From contig NZ_JAJJMM010000001.1 of the NCBI RefSeq assembly GCF_020905295.1, positions 3,968,001 through 4,032,000 on the forward strand: 64,000 bases of DNA. Reading direction: 5' to 3'. The DNA is from Flavobacterium piscisymbiosum (GTDB lineage Bacteria > Bacteroidota > Bacteroidia > Flavobacteriales > Flavobacteriaceae). Shown here in pieces: positions 8,852-19,300 of this stretch. The stretch's first letter is position 1; the number at the start of each line of letters is the position of its first letter. Below the pieces are notes generated by a model. That model did not search any database. It worked only from the letters and a program-made list of their open reading frames with translations, and was not told the origin of the DNA. Both the position numbers and the translations under genes were made by a program.

Positions 8852-9691
8852 ATGTTGCGATTAAAAAAATACAACTTAAAAAGTAAAGCATTCACTTTAT
8901 TTAGTCTTCTTTTTGTTTTACTTCTTTCATCCTGTGACAAGGTTGTTGAACTTGATCTGGAAACTGGAGATCCTAAAATAGTAGTCGATGCCGAGATCAT
9001 TTGGGAAAAAGGAACAAGCGGAAACGAACAGACCATAAAAATTACCAGAATGGCTTCGTATTACAGTCCAACGACACCAAAAGTTTCAGGAGCACAGGTA
9101 AGAGTTGAAAATAGTAATGGAGATATTTTCACATTTAATGAAGCTGAACCGGGTTTATATAAGTGTACTAATTTTGTTCCTGCAATTGATATGGAATATA
9201 AATTATTTGTACAAGTTGATGGACAAACTCTAACCGCTACCGAAAAATTAGTTTCTGTGCCGAAAGTTGAAAGAATAGACCAGGAATTTATGGCCGATGT
9301 AACAGGAGAAGATCTTATTGTGGTAACATTTTATTATAAAGATCCTGCTGATCAGGTCAATTATTATCTAACAGATTATAAAACGGATATTTTGCCTTAT
9401 CCGGAATACACATCGACAAGTGACGAATTTTTGAATGGAAATGAAATCAATGAAAAATTTACAGATGAAGATCTAAAGCCAGGGAAAGTTCTTGATATCA
9501 CACATCGTGGTATTTCTAAAAACTTTTATAATTACATGAATTTGATTTTAGAAGCAACAAATTCGAACCCTTTTGGTGCAGTACCGGGCAATATAAGAGG
9601 AAATATTATCAATACTACTGATGCTAACAATTTTGCTTTAGGCTACTTCAGGCTTTGTGAAGCAAACCGTATGTCGTATACAGTAAAATAA
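8852..9691 (+). CDS. DUF4249 outer-membrane lipoprotein
   Basis: 279 aa. A lipoprotein signal ends in LLLSSCDK (lipobox Cys about residue 28). The mature start KVVELDLETGDPKIVVDAEI is the hallmark of DUF4249, a Bacteroidota family encoded directly after non-SusC TonB receptors. The N-terminal half is likely a beta-sandwich (YYSPTTPKVSGAQVRVENS...). It starts 5 bp after the receptor stop, so it is cotranscribed and probably works with the receptor at the cell surface, as SusD does with SusC. The biochemical function of the family is not known to me. A strong terminator follows at 9721. Confidence 0.88.
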   Translation: MLRLKKYNLKSKAFTLFSLLFVLLLSSCDKVVELDLETGDPKIVVDAEIIWEKGTSGNEQTIKITRMASYYSPTTPKVSGAQVRVENSNGDIFTFNEAEPGLYKCTNFVPAIDMEYKLFVQVDGQTLTATEKLVSVPKVERIDQEFMADVTGEDLIVVTFYYKDPADQVNYYLTDYKTDILPYPEYTSTSDEFLNGNEINEKFTDEDLKPGKVLDITHRGISKNFYNYMNLILEATNSNPFGAVPGNIRGNIINTTDANNFALGYFRLCEANRMSYTVK

Positions 9692-9720
9692 GAATTTAAT
9701 TGGAGGTTGATTTGTAAATA

Positions 9721-9757
9721 CATCTGGCATATAAATAATTATGTCAGGTGTTTTTTT
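9721..9757 (+). terminator. rho-independent terminator of the sigma/receptor operon
   Basis: An 11-bp stem with wobble pairs (CATCTGGCATA / TATGTCAGGTG) and a short AT loop, followed by seven T residues. It lies between two convergent genes, 30 bp after the DUF4249 stop and directly before the end of the MutS-like gene. Confidence 0.8.
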
Positions 9758-9759
9758 AT

Positions 9760-11040
9760 TTAAACCGCATCATCAATTGGGCTTTGTTGCAATAATTTAT
9801 TTAATCCTTCTTTATCAAATAAAATTCTTCCGACTTTAATGTCAGACCATCCTTTTTTTAATTTATAAGTAAAGGTGGGTGTGCTATCAATCAATTCGCA
9901 ATCTAAATAAAAAGTAGAAACATTACTGTTGGTAAAGTTCTTTAATTCCTGAAGGTGTGTAGAGATAAAAAAATAGGAATCCTTATACTGACTTAGACCT
10001 TGTATCGTTGTTTTGCATATTTCTAAGGCATCTTCGATATTGGTACCATTAAAAATTTCATCAAAAACAGCGAAACATCTTTTTCCTTCGGCAGCGTTTA
10101 CAACGACATTTTTAAGATTTACAATTTCGGTCATAAAATGACTATAACCGTTTAAAATATCATCTCGTTTATTAATTCCAATCGAATAATTATTGCAAAA
10201 AGGAATTATTCCCGCAGAAGCTGGAATTCCTAATCCCAAGTTTCCTAAATAAATACATAAACTTATTGATTTAAGAAAAGTCGATTTCCCGGACATGTTT
10301 GGCCCATTCAGAACAATCACATTACAGGTAGAGCTAAAATCATTTTTGATTGGATTTTTAAGTATAGGATGGTAAAATTCAGTTAGATTTATTGCCTTTT
10401 TATCGAAAGTAGGAAAAACAAATTTTTTAGTAATTATAGCTTTATTAATAGATAAATACGATTCAAATAAAAACAAATCTTCCCAAAAAAGATCTATTTT
10501 ATTATCTGATTTTAGTTTAGAAATTTTAGCTGTTATTTCTTTAATATGCTTGTATTTGAACTTTCTCTCCCGAATCATTTCTTCGTATTTTCTTAATTCT
10601 AAAAAAGAAAGAAAAACTAAAATTCTTTTTAAATCGGCTCGATACGTTTCAGGAAAATCTTTTAAATTAATTCTTGAGAAACAAGTAGACTCCAATCGAT
10701 AAAAAAATAATACTAATTGATGAATTTTATTATGAAGAAGAATGTCATCATCAGTAGGGTTTGAAAATATAAACCGTTTTCTTTCGGCATCTTTTTCTTT
10801 AAAATTATGTAGAAAAGTATGCACTTCATTGAGATAAAGAACCGTATAGGAATAATCTTTTAAAACCTTATAATTCGCAGCAAAACCTATTAGAATATTT
10901 TGTCGTTCAATGATTGCATCCTCAGATTTTAGAGGAGTTTCTAATAAATTCAGAATCTTGTTTTTAGTAAAAGAATTTAAAGAATAATCGAAAATAGGTA
11001 ATACTTCATTTTTAATATTTAAATCCTGAATATTCTTCAT
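9760..11040 (-). CDS. MutS-like P-loop ATPase without mismatch-recognition domain
   Basis: 426 aa. The C-terminal half is the MutS ATPase domain V. It has a Walker A GPNMSGKSTFLKS (about 247), a loop GIPASAGIIPF, a Walker B CFAVFDEIFNGTN (about 325) and a downstream STHLQEL. The N-terminal half is helical and resembles the MutS lever/core. The mismatch-binding domains I and II of true MutS (about 850 aa in total) are absent. It also lacks the Smr nuclease domain of MutS2. Such short MutS-related proteins are common in Flavobacteriia. A role in DNA structure processing is plausible but unproven. It is a single gene, convergent with the receptor operon and read in the same direction as the PUL genes behind it. 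Confidence 0.85.
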   Translation of the reverse strand: MKNIQDLNIKNEVLPIFDYSLNSFTKNKILNLLETPLKSEDAIIERQNILIGFAANYKVLKDYSYTVLYLNEVHTFLHNFKEKDAERKRFIFSNPTDDDILLHNKIHQLVLFFYRLESTCFSRINLKDFPETYRADLKRILVFLSFLELRKYEEMIRERKFKYKHIKEITAKISKLKSDNKIDLFWEDLFLFESYLSINKAIITKKFVFPTFDKKAINLTEFYHPILKNPIKNDFSSTCNVIVLNGPNMSGKSTFLKSISLCIYLGNLGLGIPASAGIIPFCNNYSIGINKRDDILNGYSHFMTEIVNLKNVVVNAAEGKRCFAVFDEIFNGTNIEDALEICKTTIQGLSQYKDSYFFISTHLQELKNFTNSNVSTFYLDCELIDSTPTFTYKLKKGWSDIKVGRILFDKEGLNKLLQQSPIDDAV

Positions 11041-11150
11041 GTTTAGTATTTTGGGTTATTTCGATTAAAATTTAAAAACGATTCTTCTGCTTTTATAATG
11101 CGAAATTTAAGAAGATTAAATGTATAAAATATCCAAACCAAGCAAAAATA

Positions 11151-12956
11151 TTACTCCTTCTTCAAATTGCTAATTTCCTCAGCAGAAACTTTTATCACCG
11201 TACCATGTCGCGTTCCCGATGGAAAACTAACCTTGTCTGAAATATCCTGCCAGCCTTTTGAAGTTTGTTGTACAGCACCGTATTTTTTCAATGTATATTT
11301 ATCAAAGTAAACCGTCCATTGATTGTCGATTTGAATGGCTGTTGGTCCTTCGGCCCAATAATTTCCTGTAATAGGTTCGCTGGCTTTACTATAAGGACCT
11401 GTCAGCTTTTTACTGATGGCGATTTTTAAATTTTTCTGTACCGGATTACGCGTTTCATCTTTAAGGTACATTACATATCCCTGATCCTGTTTTACAATCG
11501 AAGCATCGATAACATTAAAGCCGGGTTCGTACAATAATTTTGTTTTTTCAAACTTTTTAAAATCCTTCGTAGTCGTATAATAAATGCGGTGATTGTATCC
11601 TTTTTCTTCATCCGATTTTGTTTCAGGAAACTTCCCGTCTATTGTCGAAGCCCAATAAATCATATAGGTTTTATTTTTTTCGTCGAAAGTAATTTCGGGA
11701 GCCCACGTATTTCTGGCTTTTTCCTCATGCGCCATTAACGGAATAAATTCCTGTTTCGACCAATGAATCAAATCTTTTGATGAAGCATAACCAATCCCTT
11801 TATCCGTCCAGCTCACTGTCCAGACCATATGATACAATCCGTCGCCGCCTTTAACCACACAAGGATCTCTCATCAGTTTGTCTTTGCCCACTTCGGGAGT
11901 CAAAAACGATGTGTCATTTTTTAAAGTATTCCATTTATAACCATCTTCGCTATACGCCAGATGAAGTCCGTCTTCGCCATTTCCTTTAAAATAAGTAAAT
12001 ACATATCCTTCAGGTTTCAGAATATAATTGTTAGCAGCAAGCCATTTTTCACAGTCTTTTGGCCAGGATGCATTCGTTCCTTTTACGCCTAAACCAAAAC
12101 CGTGACCGCCATCTTCATACAAATGCATTTCGGCAGAAACCTTTTCTTTTTTTAAAGCCAGATAATAATTGATGCTGTTTTCAACCGGAACCGCTTTATC
12201 ATCAGTAGCGTGAACCAAAAAAGCTCGGGGAGTGGTAGCATTAATCTGTTTTTCAGTAGAATATTTATCAATGGCTTCACTTACCGCATTTTTGCCTAAT
12301 AAATTATCCCTTGAACCCTCATGAGTAATTCCGTTTTGCATGGAAATAACAGGATAAATTAAAAGAGAAAAATCAGGTTTAGCACTTGTTGTATCAATTG
12401 GCGTGTAAACTTTGTCATTATAATGCGTGCTTAATGTTGCTGCCAAGTGTCCTCCGGCAGAAAATCCCATAATCCCAATTTTGTTCGGGTTTAGTTTCCA
12501 TTTTGCAGCATTTTTACGTACCAATCGAACCGCTTCCTGAGCATCCTGCAAAGGTCCAACTGTTTTGTTTTTCATGATCAGATCACTTGGTAATCTGTAT
12601 TTTAATACAAAAGCATTGATACCCAAACTATTGAACCATTCGGCTACTTTATAACCTTCTTTATTAATCGCCAGCATGCCGTAACCACCGCCCGGACAAA
12701 TGATAACCGAAGTTCCGTTTGATTTTTCGGCATCGGCAAAATAAGCAGTAAGAGTAGGTAAAGTGACTTGTCGAACTCCTTCGGAAATATCGCCTTTGCG
12801 GTCTGTTATTTCTGAATATGCCGAATATTTAATTTCATCAGGGATTTTATCCCATAACGGAATTTCCTTTTTTTGTGCAAATGATGGAGTGATCATCCAA
12901 AAGGATATCAAAAAGAATAAGGCTTTTAGCGGTTTCAAATTATTTGATTTTTTCAT
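11151..12956 (-). CDS. two-domain carbohydrate esterase - GH43-type glycosidase fusion
   Basis: 601 aa with a signal peptide ending near SFAQ. Residues about 30-300 are an alpha/beta-hydrolase carbohydrate esterase (acetylxylan/feruloyl-esterase-like): oxyanion motif CPGGGYGML, nucleophile GFSAGG (about 168), HATDDKAVP and GGHGFG. Residues about 315-600 are a five-bladed beta-propeller of GH43 or related clan-F type, with MRDPCVVKGGDGLYHM, NVIDASIVKQDQGYVMYL and YWAEGPTAI offering the Asp, Asp and Glu carboxylates. The enzyme should remove acyl groups and then a sugar from the same substrate in the periplasm or at the surface. It overlaps the upstream GH2 gene by 17 bp, implying translational coupling. 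Exact esterase family and glycosidic specificity are uncertain. Confidence 0.85.
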   Translation of the reverse strand: MKKSNNLKPLKALFFLISFWMITPSFAQKKEIPLWDKIPDEIKYSAYSEITDRKGDISEGVRQVTLPTLTAYFADAEKSNGTSVIICPGGGYGMLAINKEGYKVAEWFNSLGINAFVLKYRLPSDLIMKNKTVGPLQDAQEAVRLVRKNAAKWKLNPNKIGIMGFSAGGHLAATLSTHYNDKVYTPIDTTSAKPDFSLLIYPVISMQNGITHEGSRDNLLGKNAVSEAIDKYSTEKQINATTPRAFLVHATDDKAVPVENSINYYLALKKEKVSAEMHLYEDGGHGFGLGVKGTNASWPKDCEKWLAANNYILKPEGYVFTYFKGNGEDGLHLAYSEDGYKWNTLKNDTSFLTPEVGKDKLMRDPCVVKGGDGLYHMVWTVSWTDKGIGYASSKDLIHWSKQEFIPLMAHEEKARNTWAPEITFDEKNKTYMIYWASTIDGKFPETKSDEEKGYNHRIYYTTTKDFKKFEKTKLLYEPGFNVIDASIVKQDQGYVMYLKDETRNPVQKNLKIAISKKLTGPYSKASEPITGNYWAEGPTAIQIDNQWTVYFDKYTLKKYGAVQQTSKGWQDISDKVSFPSGTRHGTVIKVSAEEISNLKKE

Positions 12957-15906
12957 AAAATTCTATTTCAACAATACGTAATTGTCCGGTTACATCTACT
13001 GATGTTTTATCTTTATATAAATCTAGTTCTTTTCTAGCATCTACTTCAACAATTTTAGCAAAACCGTCTTTTTCCTTGCTTGATCCGATTAATTCAACAG
13101 TGATTTTTTCAGCAAGAACAGGCTCCAAAGCGATAGTAATATAACCCAAACTTTGAGTTGTATTACCTTTAAAAACTTCTTTTCCATCCGCTAAAATACG
13201 AATAGGATAAATTTTGGTTCTCCATCCTGTCATTTTTACCACACATTCGTTTACTATAGTTGGTTTCGAAAGCGTGTATGTTATCGATCCTGTATTAAGG
13301 TTTCCGTCATTTCGCCATTCTGTCAATTCATTATCATCGTAACTTTTATAAGTATCATTATTATTCGATGGCGAAACAGCGTTCAGGATATTTACAGCAA
13401 TTCTTTTTTGCGTATACGAAGGCATTTTTGGCGTTGAGCCGCGTTCTAAATTCGAAGGAAGATCTATTCCCGGCAATTCTTTCGTAATGCCGTTTACAAC
13501 CGTTACAGGTTTTGTTGTAAAATTGATTTCGGCTTCTTTTAGTCCTTTCGCGGAAGCGGTAACCTTTATTTTTCCGGCTTTCGCCAAAGATTGAATCATG
13601 ACTCTGTTGATGCCATTTTCGACCGGAATTTCTTTTGAAAGAATGTAATTGTTTGGCCCTTGTGCAATTCCTCCAAGCCAGTTCGCAGGTCCATCAAGAG
13701 TAAAAGTGATCAAATCATTACTGATCGGGCAACGGTTTCCGTTTTTGTCAACCACTTCAACATCAATCAGAGCAACATCATTACCGTCTGCCAGCATTCC
13801 TTCAGGTTGAGTGTGTAATTTTAGTTGAATTGCTGCCGGTTCATCAGCCGTGATTTTAGAATCTTCGCTAAAAACGGTTCCTTTTTCATCATAGCCAATC
13901 GCTTTAATTGTTCCGGATTTCCAAGCTATATTTTCGAAAGTAAATAAGAATTCGCTGCTTTGTTTACCAAAACCTTGTGAAACTCCATTTACAAATAGTT
14001 CAACTTTAGAAGCTGTCGAAACTACGTAAATGTTTTTGACAACTTTATCAGTATAATTCCAGTGCCCCATAATATGAGTGCGGTGTTTTTCGATATCAAC
14101 CCAGCCATCCCAAATCACCTGATGCGCCCAATAACCGTCTTTGGGAATGCGCATGGCATCGACTTCGCCGCTTGTTCTGTAATTTTGCTCCCCGCGATGG
14201 TGCGTATTCGAGTCCGAAAATATGATATTTACACCGCCTGAATTCACTCTTTTTCCGGTTCCGGGTCTTTCACGATAATAATCATACCAGCGTACAATAT
14301 TTTCTATAGCATGTCGATCCTGATTGTGATTGTAATCCTGAGCAGGATTGCCGCGATACAAAGGACCGTCGCCTTCTTTATGATACGGAGGGGAGAATTC
14401 GTCCCAATATTTACGCAAACCTTCATCTCTCGAATATTCAGTTGCCCACAAAGGTTTTCTGGCGCTTTTATTAATATAAAGCATTTCTCCGCCATATTCA
14501 GCTTCCTGACTGTCCAGCATTTCACGGGAACCAATCGCGCGTCCTCCAAAAGGATCATACGTATCCCTGAGGCTTTTCATTTCATGCATGTGCGGTTCGC
14601 TTATCGATTCGTTGCCGCTTTCATAAAAAATAATACTCGGATTGTTTCGGTTATAAATAATGGCATCGCGCATCAGATTTACCCGTTGTTTCCAGGTATC
14701 GCCCTGCGCATCTTTTTCGGCGTCGCCTGCGGGCATTGCCTGTAATAATCCCACTCTGTCGCAGGATTCAATATCCTGTTTCCAGGGCGTTACGTGCATC
14801 CATCGCACTAAATTTCCATTGCCTTCTACAATTAATTTATTGCTAAAATCACTTAACCATTGCGGAACCGACATCCCAATTGCCGGCCATTCATTACTGG
14901 TTCTCTGCGCATATCCTTTTACCTGAAGTACCCTGTCATTCAACCAAAATTGTCCTTCTTTAAATTCCGTTTTCCTGAATCCGGTTTTAGTCGAAACTTC
15001 ATCAATAGTTTTTCCATCCACTTTCAAAATGGTTTTTACGGTATATAAATAACCGTATCCCCAACTCCAGAAATGTAGATTCTCAACGAGATGATTTGCT
15101 TTTAAAGTTTTAGTTTCGTTAGGTAAAACAGTCATTTTTTCACCAGAGAAAGAAGCAATTGGTTTTCCGTTAATATCTTCAATTAGTACTTCATATTCAA
15201 CAGTTTTAGATGTATTGAATTCATTACGAATTTCGGTTTCGGCATTTATTACAGCGCTTGCGGCTGGAATATCAATTTTAGAGGGATAAATATAAACGCC
15301 AGTAGTTTTTAGAAAAGAATAGAGTGGAAGTGTCTGATATAATTTACTAGTAATATGCAAAAAGACGTTTTTAGGAATGCCGCCATAATTAGCATTAAAA
15401 TTAATATTGTTCCATTGATAAGAAGCTCCAGTGGCTTTTTCTTTGTATTTCCAGTCATTATCAATTCGGAGTGCAATAGTATTTTCTGAAGGGAATGGTT
15501 TAATTAAATCCGAAATATCAAAGCCAAAAGCCATCACGCCATTTTCATGAAGTCCCACTTTTTGTCCGTTTACATAAATTTCTCCCGCTTGTCGGATGCC
15601 TTCAAATTCAATAAAAATTTTGCGATCCTTAATTCCTTTAGGCAATTTGAATTTTTTACGATACCAGACAATTCCTGTGGTGAGATGTTCGATGTCTTTT
15701 TCAAAAGCTTCTTCCTGATTGTAGGCATGCGGTAGGGTTACTTTTTTCCATGAATTATCATTGAAGTTTATAGTCCCGGCATCTTTAAAATCTCCTGTTT
15801 TTAGTTTCCAATCGGCATTAAAATTAAACTTTTCTCTCTTAAATTCCTGCGAGAATAAAACGGAATTAAACAGGAATATAGTAAAGTATATAAAAACTTT
15901 TTTCAT
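12940..15906 (-). CDS. GH2 glycoside hydrolase with DUF4982 and C-terminal beta domains
   Basis: 988 aa; signal peptide ends near LFSQ. The order is GH2 sugar-binding jelly roll (about 25-190), immunoglobulin-like domain (about 195-310), TIM barrel (about 315-610), DUF4982 (about 625-690, KVELFVNGVSQGFGKQ), a bacterial Ig-like domain (LTFTLDGPANWLGG region) and a C-terminal discoidin-like domain. The acid/base Glu is in FYESGNESIS (about 433) and the nucleophile in LWATEYSRDE (about 491). The family covers beta-galactosidases and beta-glucuronidases, and the DUF4982 form is usually a beta-galactosidase. It heads a two-gene minus-strand operon with the esterase-GH43 gene and is divergent from susC. 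Its promoter carries the 10-bp direct-repeat operator. Confidence 0.9.
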   Translation of the reverse strand: MKKVFIYFTIFLFNSVLFSQEFKREKFNFNADWKLKTGDFKDAGTINFNDNSWKKVTLPHAYNQEEAFEKDIEHLTTGIVWYRKKFKLPKGIKDRKIFIEFEGIRQAGEIYVNGQKVGLHENGVMAFGFDISDLIKPFPSENTIALRIDNDWKYKEKATGASYQWNNINFNANYGGIPKNVFLHITSKLYQTLPLYSFLKTTGVYIYPSKIDIPAASAVINAETEIRNEFNTSKTVEYEVLIEDINGKPIASFSGEKMTVLPNETKTLKANHLVENLHFWSWGYGYLYTVKTILKVDGKTIDEVSTKTGFRKTEFKEGQFWLNDRVLQVKGYAQRTSNEWPAIGMSVPQWLSDFSNKLIVEGNGNLVRWMHVTPWKQDIESCDRVGLLQAMPAGDAEKDAQGDTWKQRVNLMRDAIIYNRNNPSIIFYESGNESISEPHMHEMKSLRDTYDPFGGRAIGSREMLDSQEAEYGGEMLYINKSARKPLWATEYSRDEGLRKYWDEFSPPYHKEGDGPLYRGNPAQDYNHNQDRHAIENIVRWYDYYRERPGTGKRVNSGGVNIIFSDSNTHHRGEQNYRTSGEVDAMRIPKDGYWAHQVIWDGWVDIEKHRTHIMGHWNYTDKVVKNIYVVSTASKVELFVNGVSQGFGKQSSEFLFTFENIAWKSGTIKAIGYDEKGTVFSEDSKITADEPAAIQLKLHTQPEGMLADGNDVALIDVEVVDKNGNRCPISNDLITFTLDGPANWLGGIAQGPNNYILSKEIPVENGINRVMIQSLAKAGKIKVTASAKGLKEAEINFTTKPVTVVNGITKELPGIDLPSNLERGSTPKMPSYTQKRIAVNILNAVSPSNNNDTYKSYDDNELTEWRNDGNLNTGSITYTLSKPTIVNECVVKMTGWRTKIYPIRILADGKEVFKGNTTQSLGYITIALEPVLAEKITVELIGSSKEKDGFAKIVEVDARKELDLYKDKTSVDVTGQLRIVEIEFYEKIK

Positions 15907-15989
15907 TGGGATTGTTGATTTATAATAATCTGAATCAGTTGGAATACTAATTCAATTTCAACTTTTCAAAATCTGAAAAATTATTAAAG

Positions 15990-15997
15990 TAAAAGTA
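15990..15997 (-). promoter_or_regulatory. -7 element of the GH2 / esterase operon
   Basis: Minus-strand TACTTTTA matches five of six fixed positions of TAnnTTTG. It begins exactly 18 bp after the direct-repeat operator and would start transcription near 15983, about 77 nt before the GH2 ATG. Confidence 0.55.
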
Positions 15998-16015
15998 TCA
16001 GCATAGAGTCAAATT

Positions 16016-16035
16016 ACCATCCTGTAGCATCCTGT
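16016..16035 (-). promoter_or_regulatory. PUL operator copy 1 (two 10-bp direct repeats)
   Basis: Minus-strand sequence ACAGGATGCT ACAGGATGGT, two near-identical 10-bp units one helical turn apart. It occupies the place of the -33 box for the GH2/esterase operon. The same element faces the other way in front of susC, so one regulator could switch on both divergent units. Confidence 0.7.
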
Positions 16036-16247
16036 TTATAGAATTAAATACATAGTAAATTGTAGTATTTGTTTTTCAATCCATAATTTTTTATATAAAT
16101 AAATAGGAATAGTAAAAAAATAAATAAATATTTTTTTTGATATGATATTTTGATGTTTTCTCTTTTAAATACTGGTTGTAAATCAAGCTGTTGTGTGTTT
16201 TTTCTGTTAAGATAAATATAAAAAATAATATAAGATATTGAAAGCTA

Positions 16248-16267
16248 ACAGGATACTACAGGATACA
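16248..16267 (+). promoter_or_regulatory. PUL operator copy 2 (two 10-bp direct repeats), susC promoter
   Basis: Plus-strand ACAGGATACT ACAGGATACA, the best-conserved copy. It ends 18 bp before the -7 element at 16286. No TTTG is present at the -33 position, consistent with a promoter that depends on a bound activator. Confidence 0.75.
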
Positions 16268-16285
16268 GAGCATGGAGGTTCTCGA

Positions 16286-16293
16286 TAAATTTG
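16286..16293 (+). promoter_or_regulatory. -7 element of the PUL susC promoter
   Basis: TAAATTTG is a perfect TAnnTTTG match 35 bp before the susC ATG, giving a leader of about 28 nt. Confidence 0.65.
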
Positions 16294-16327
16294 GATTAAC
16301 TAAATAATTAACCAAATTTTAACTTTT

Positions 16328-19300
16328 ATGAAAAACAAGCTTAATTTTTTGCTGATTTTGGCTCTGTTTGCCTTATTGCATACTACAGCTTATTCGCAGA
16401 ACAAAGTGGTTAAAGGAACCATTACAGATATATCTGGGTTACCAATACCGGGCGCAAATGTACTTGTTAAGGGAACCAAGACAGGAACTACCACCGATTT
16501 TGATGGTAAGTATTCTGTAAATGCAACTCAGGGACAGGTATTGGTTTTTTCCTCGACAGGTTCTAAAACACAGGAAATTGCTGTGGGAACAAATTCAGAA
16601 ATCAATGTAAAACTGGCAGATGATGTGTCTCAGCTTAACGAGGTGGTTGTTGTAGGTTACGGTACACAAAAGAAATCTGATGTAACCGGTGCTGTTGCAA
16701 GTGTAACCGCGGAGCAATTAATGAACAGACCAGTTTCGAATGCTCTTGAAGCATTACAAGGAAAAGCTGCCGGAGTTGATATTACCAGCAACGAGCGTCC
16801 GGGTTCTATTGGTACGGTTCGTATTCGTGGTACTCGTTCATTAACAGCAAGTAATAATCCGCTTTATGTAGTAGATGGTGTGCCTTTAATGTCGGATTCA
16901 TCTATAGAAACACTGAACCCGAGGGATATTGCATCGATCGATGTTCTTAAGGATGCATCTGCAACCGCTATTTACGGTTCTCGTGGAGCAAACGGGGTTA
17001 TCATTGTTACAACCAAACAAGGTAAGGCCGGGGTTTTTACATTAAACTATGCAGGAACATTAACAACTTCTAGTGTTGTAGACAGAGCACCATCAATGAA
17101 TGCGGAAGATTTTATTCAATTCAGACGTTGGGCTGCTTATAACCTTAATCCAACGCTTTATGCACATCCGAATTCTCCGACTATGGCGAATGACAAATTG
17201 ATTTTTGACAGCGCATTAGACGGACAAACTTCAAGAGATAATGTATTGAAAGGATGGCAAAGTGGAACTTGGGATGCTTCTAAAGTAACCAATACAGACT
17301 GGACTGATTTTGTAACTCAGGCAGGAATCACTAAAGAGCATGTATTAAGTGCCAGTGGTGGTTCAGAAAAAATCAATACATACGCATCGCTTGGATTTTT
17401 AGATAATGAAGGAACTCAAAAAGGGCAATGGTACAAGCGTTACACGGCTAAATTAAGTTCAAACATAAACCCTGTTGACTGGTTTGGTATGACGGCGTCT
17501 TTAAACGTTTCATGGAGTACACAGGATTACGGTATGTCTACTTTACAGGCAAGAAGCGGAACATCGCCAAATGCCATTCTTGGAGCAGCAAAATCAATTT
17601 ATAATATTGCAGTTCCTTATGATGCAAATGGTAAAATGATTATTAATCCGGGTGGAGAATCTGGTGTTTACACGATCATAGACGAATGGGACAAAAGTAC
17701 TCAACAGTCTCAAACGCTTCGTGCTTTAGGTAATTTTTCTGCCAATTTTAATATTGGAAAACTATACCAGCCTTTAGAAGGACTTAGTTATAAAATCAAT
17801 TTTGGGCCAGATTTCCGTCATTGGAGAGAAGGTGTTTATGTTGATGGAACTTCATCACTTAAAGTTAATTCAGATGGAAGCGCTGGTACTAATTATGCAC
17901 GTTTACAAAACCGTAGAGATATTTCATGGACTTTAGATAACATCATTACATACGACAGAACTTTTGCTGCGAGACACAAAGTAGGAATGACTTTATTGCA
18001 AACGGCTTCATCATGGAATATTGAAAACTCTTCGATGAGTGCTAACAATATCCAAAAACCATCTTTTTTATGGAACGCAATGGGAACAGTTGATCTTACC
18101 AATCCTGCTAATAATGGTCGTATGAGTTCAGGTCTTACAGAACGTCAGTTAAGCTCTTATATGGCTCGTGTAAATTACGGTTTCGATAATCGTTACTTAT
18201 TGACAGTGTCCGGTCGTTGGGACGGTGCTTCGCAATTGGCAGAAGGACACAAATGGGATTTCTTTCCTTCAGCCGCTTTGGCCTGGAGAGTTAATAATGA
18301 AGAATTCTTAAAAGGAGTAAACTGGATCGAAAATCTTAAACTTCGTTTAGGTTTTGGTACAACAGGTAACTCATCGGTAGAGCCTTATAAAACAAAAGGA
18401 AGTATTTCTTCTATATTTCTTCCGTTCAACGGTATGAGTAACCAGATTGCTTATACGACTAATGAGCCTTATTATACAGATACTCAGTTATCAATGGCGA
18501 ACAAAGAACTTGGATGGGAAAAAACAACACAATACAATCTTGGAGTAGATTTTAGTTTCTTCAATAATAGAGTAAGTGGTGCTATTGATGTTTATAGATC
18601 ATTTACAAATGATTTATTGATGGCGGTTAAAATCCCAACGTTAACAGGTTTTCCTTCGACTTTTGCCAATATTGGTAAAACAAGTAATAAAGGTATTGAG
18701 GTAACACTTAATTTAATTCCAATTCAGACTAAAGGTGGATTTACATGGGAAACCAACCTAAATGCAGCGTGGCAGAAAGATGAAATTCTGGAATTAGCAT
18801 ACGGTAAAAATGATATGCCGGACAATACATGGTTTATTGGTGAGCAAATCGCTGTTCGTTATGGTTTTGATAACTTAGGTATGTGGCAGGATACTCCTGA
18901 AGATCAGGCTGAAATGGCAAAATGGAATGCTAATGGTTACGGATTTACTCCGGGAAATGTTCGTCCTAAAGATCAAAACGGAGATTACAAAATGGATGTT
19001 GCTGACCGTACAGTTTTGGGTAACAGTAACCCAACCTGGACGATGGGATGGAATAACAATTTTGAATATAAAGGAATTGAATTGGGAATCAATATTTACG
19101 GACGTATGGGTTATTTGGCTGATTTAGGCGGAGAAGCTCTTACATCACATAGTAATCAAAGAGAGGTTGATTACTGGAGACCTGATAATACAGGAGCTGA
19201 GTTTCAAAAACCTATTTTGGGACAAGCAACATCGGGTTCTGCTGATAAATTCTCAGGGCTTCTTGGTTTCCCAAAAGCTTCATTTGTAAAAATTCGTAAT

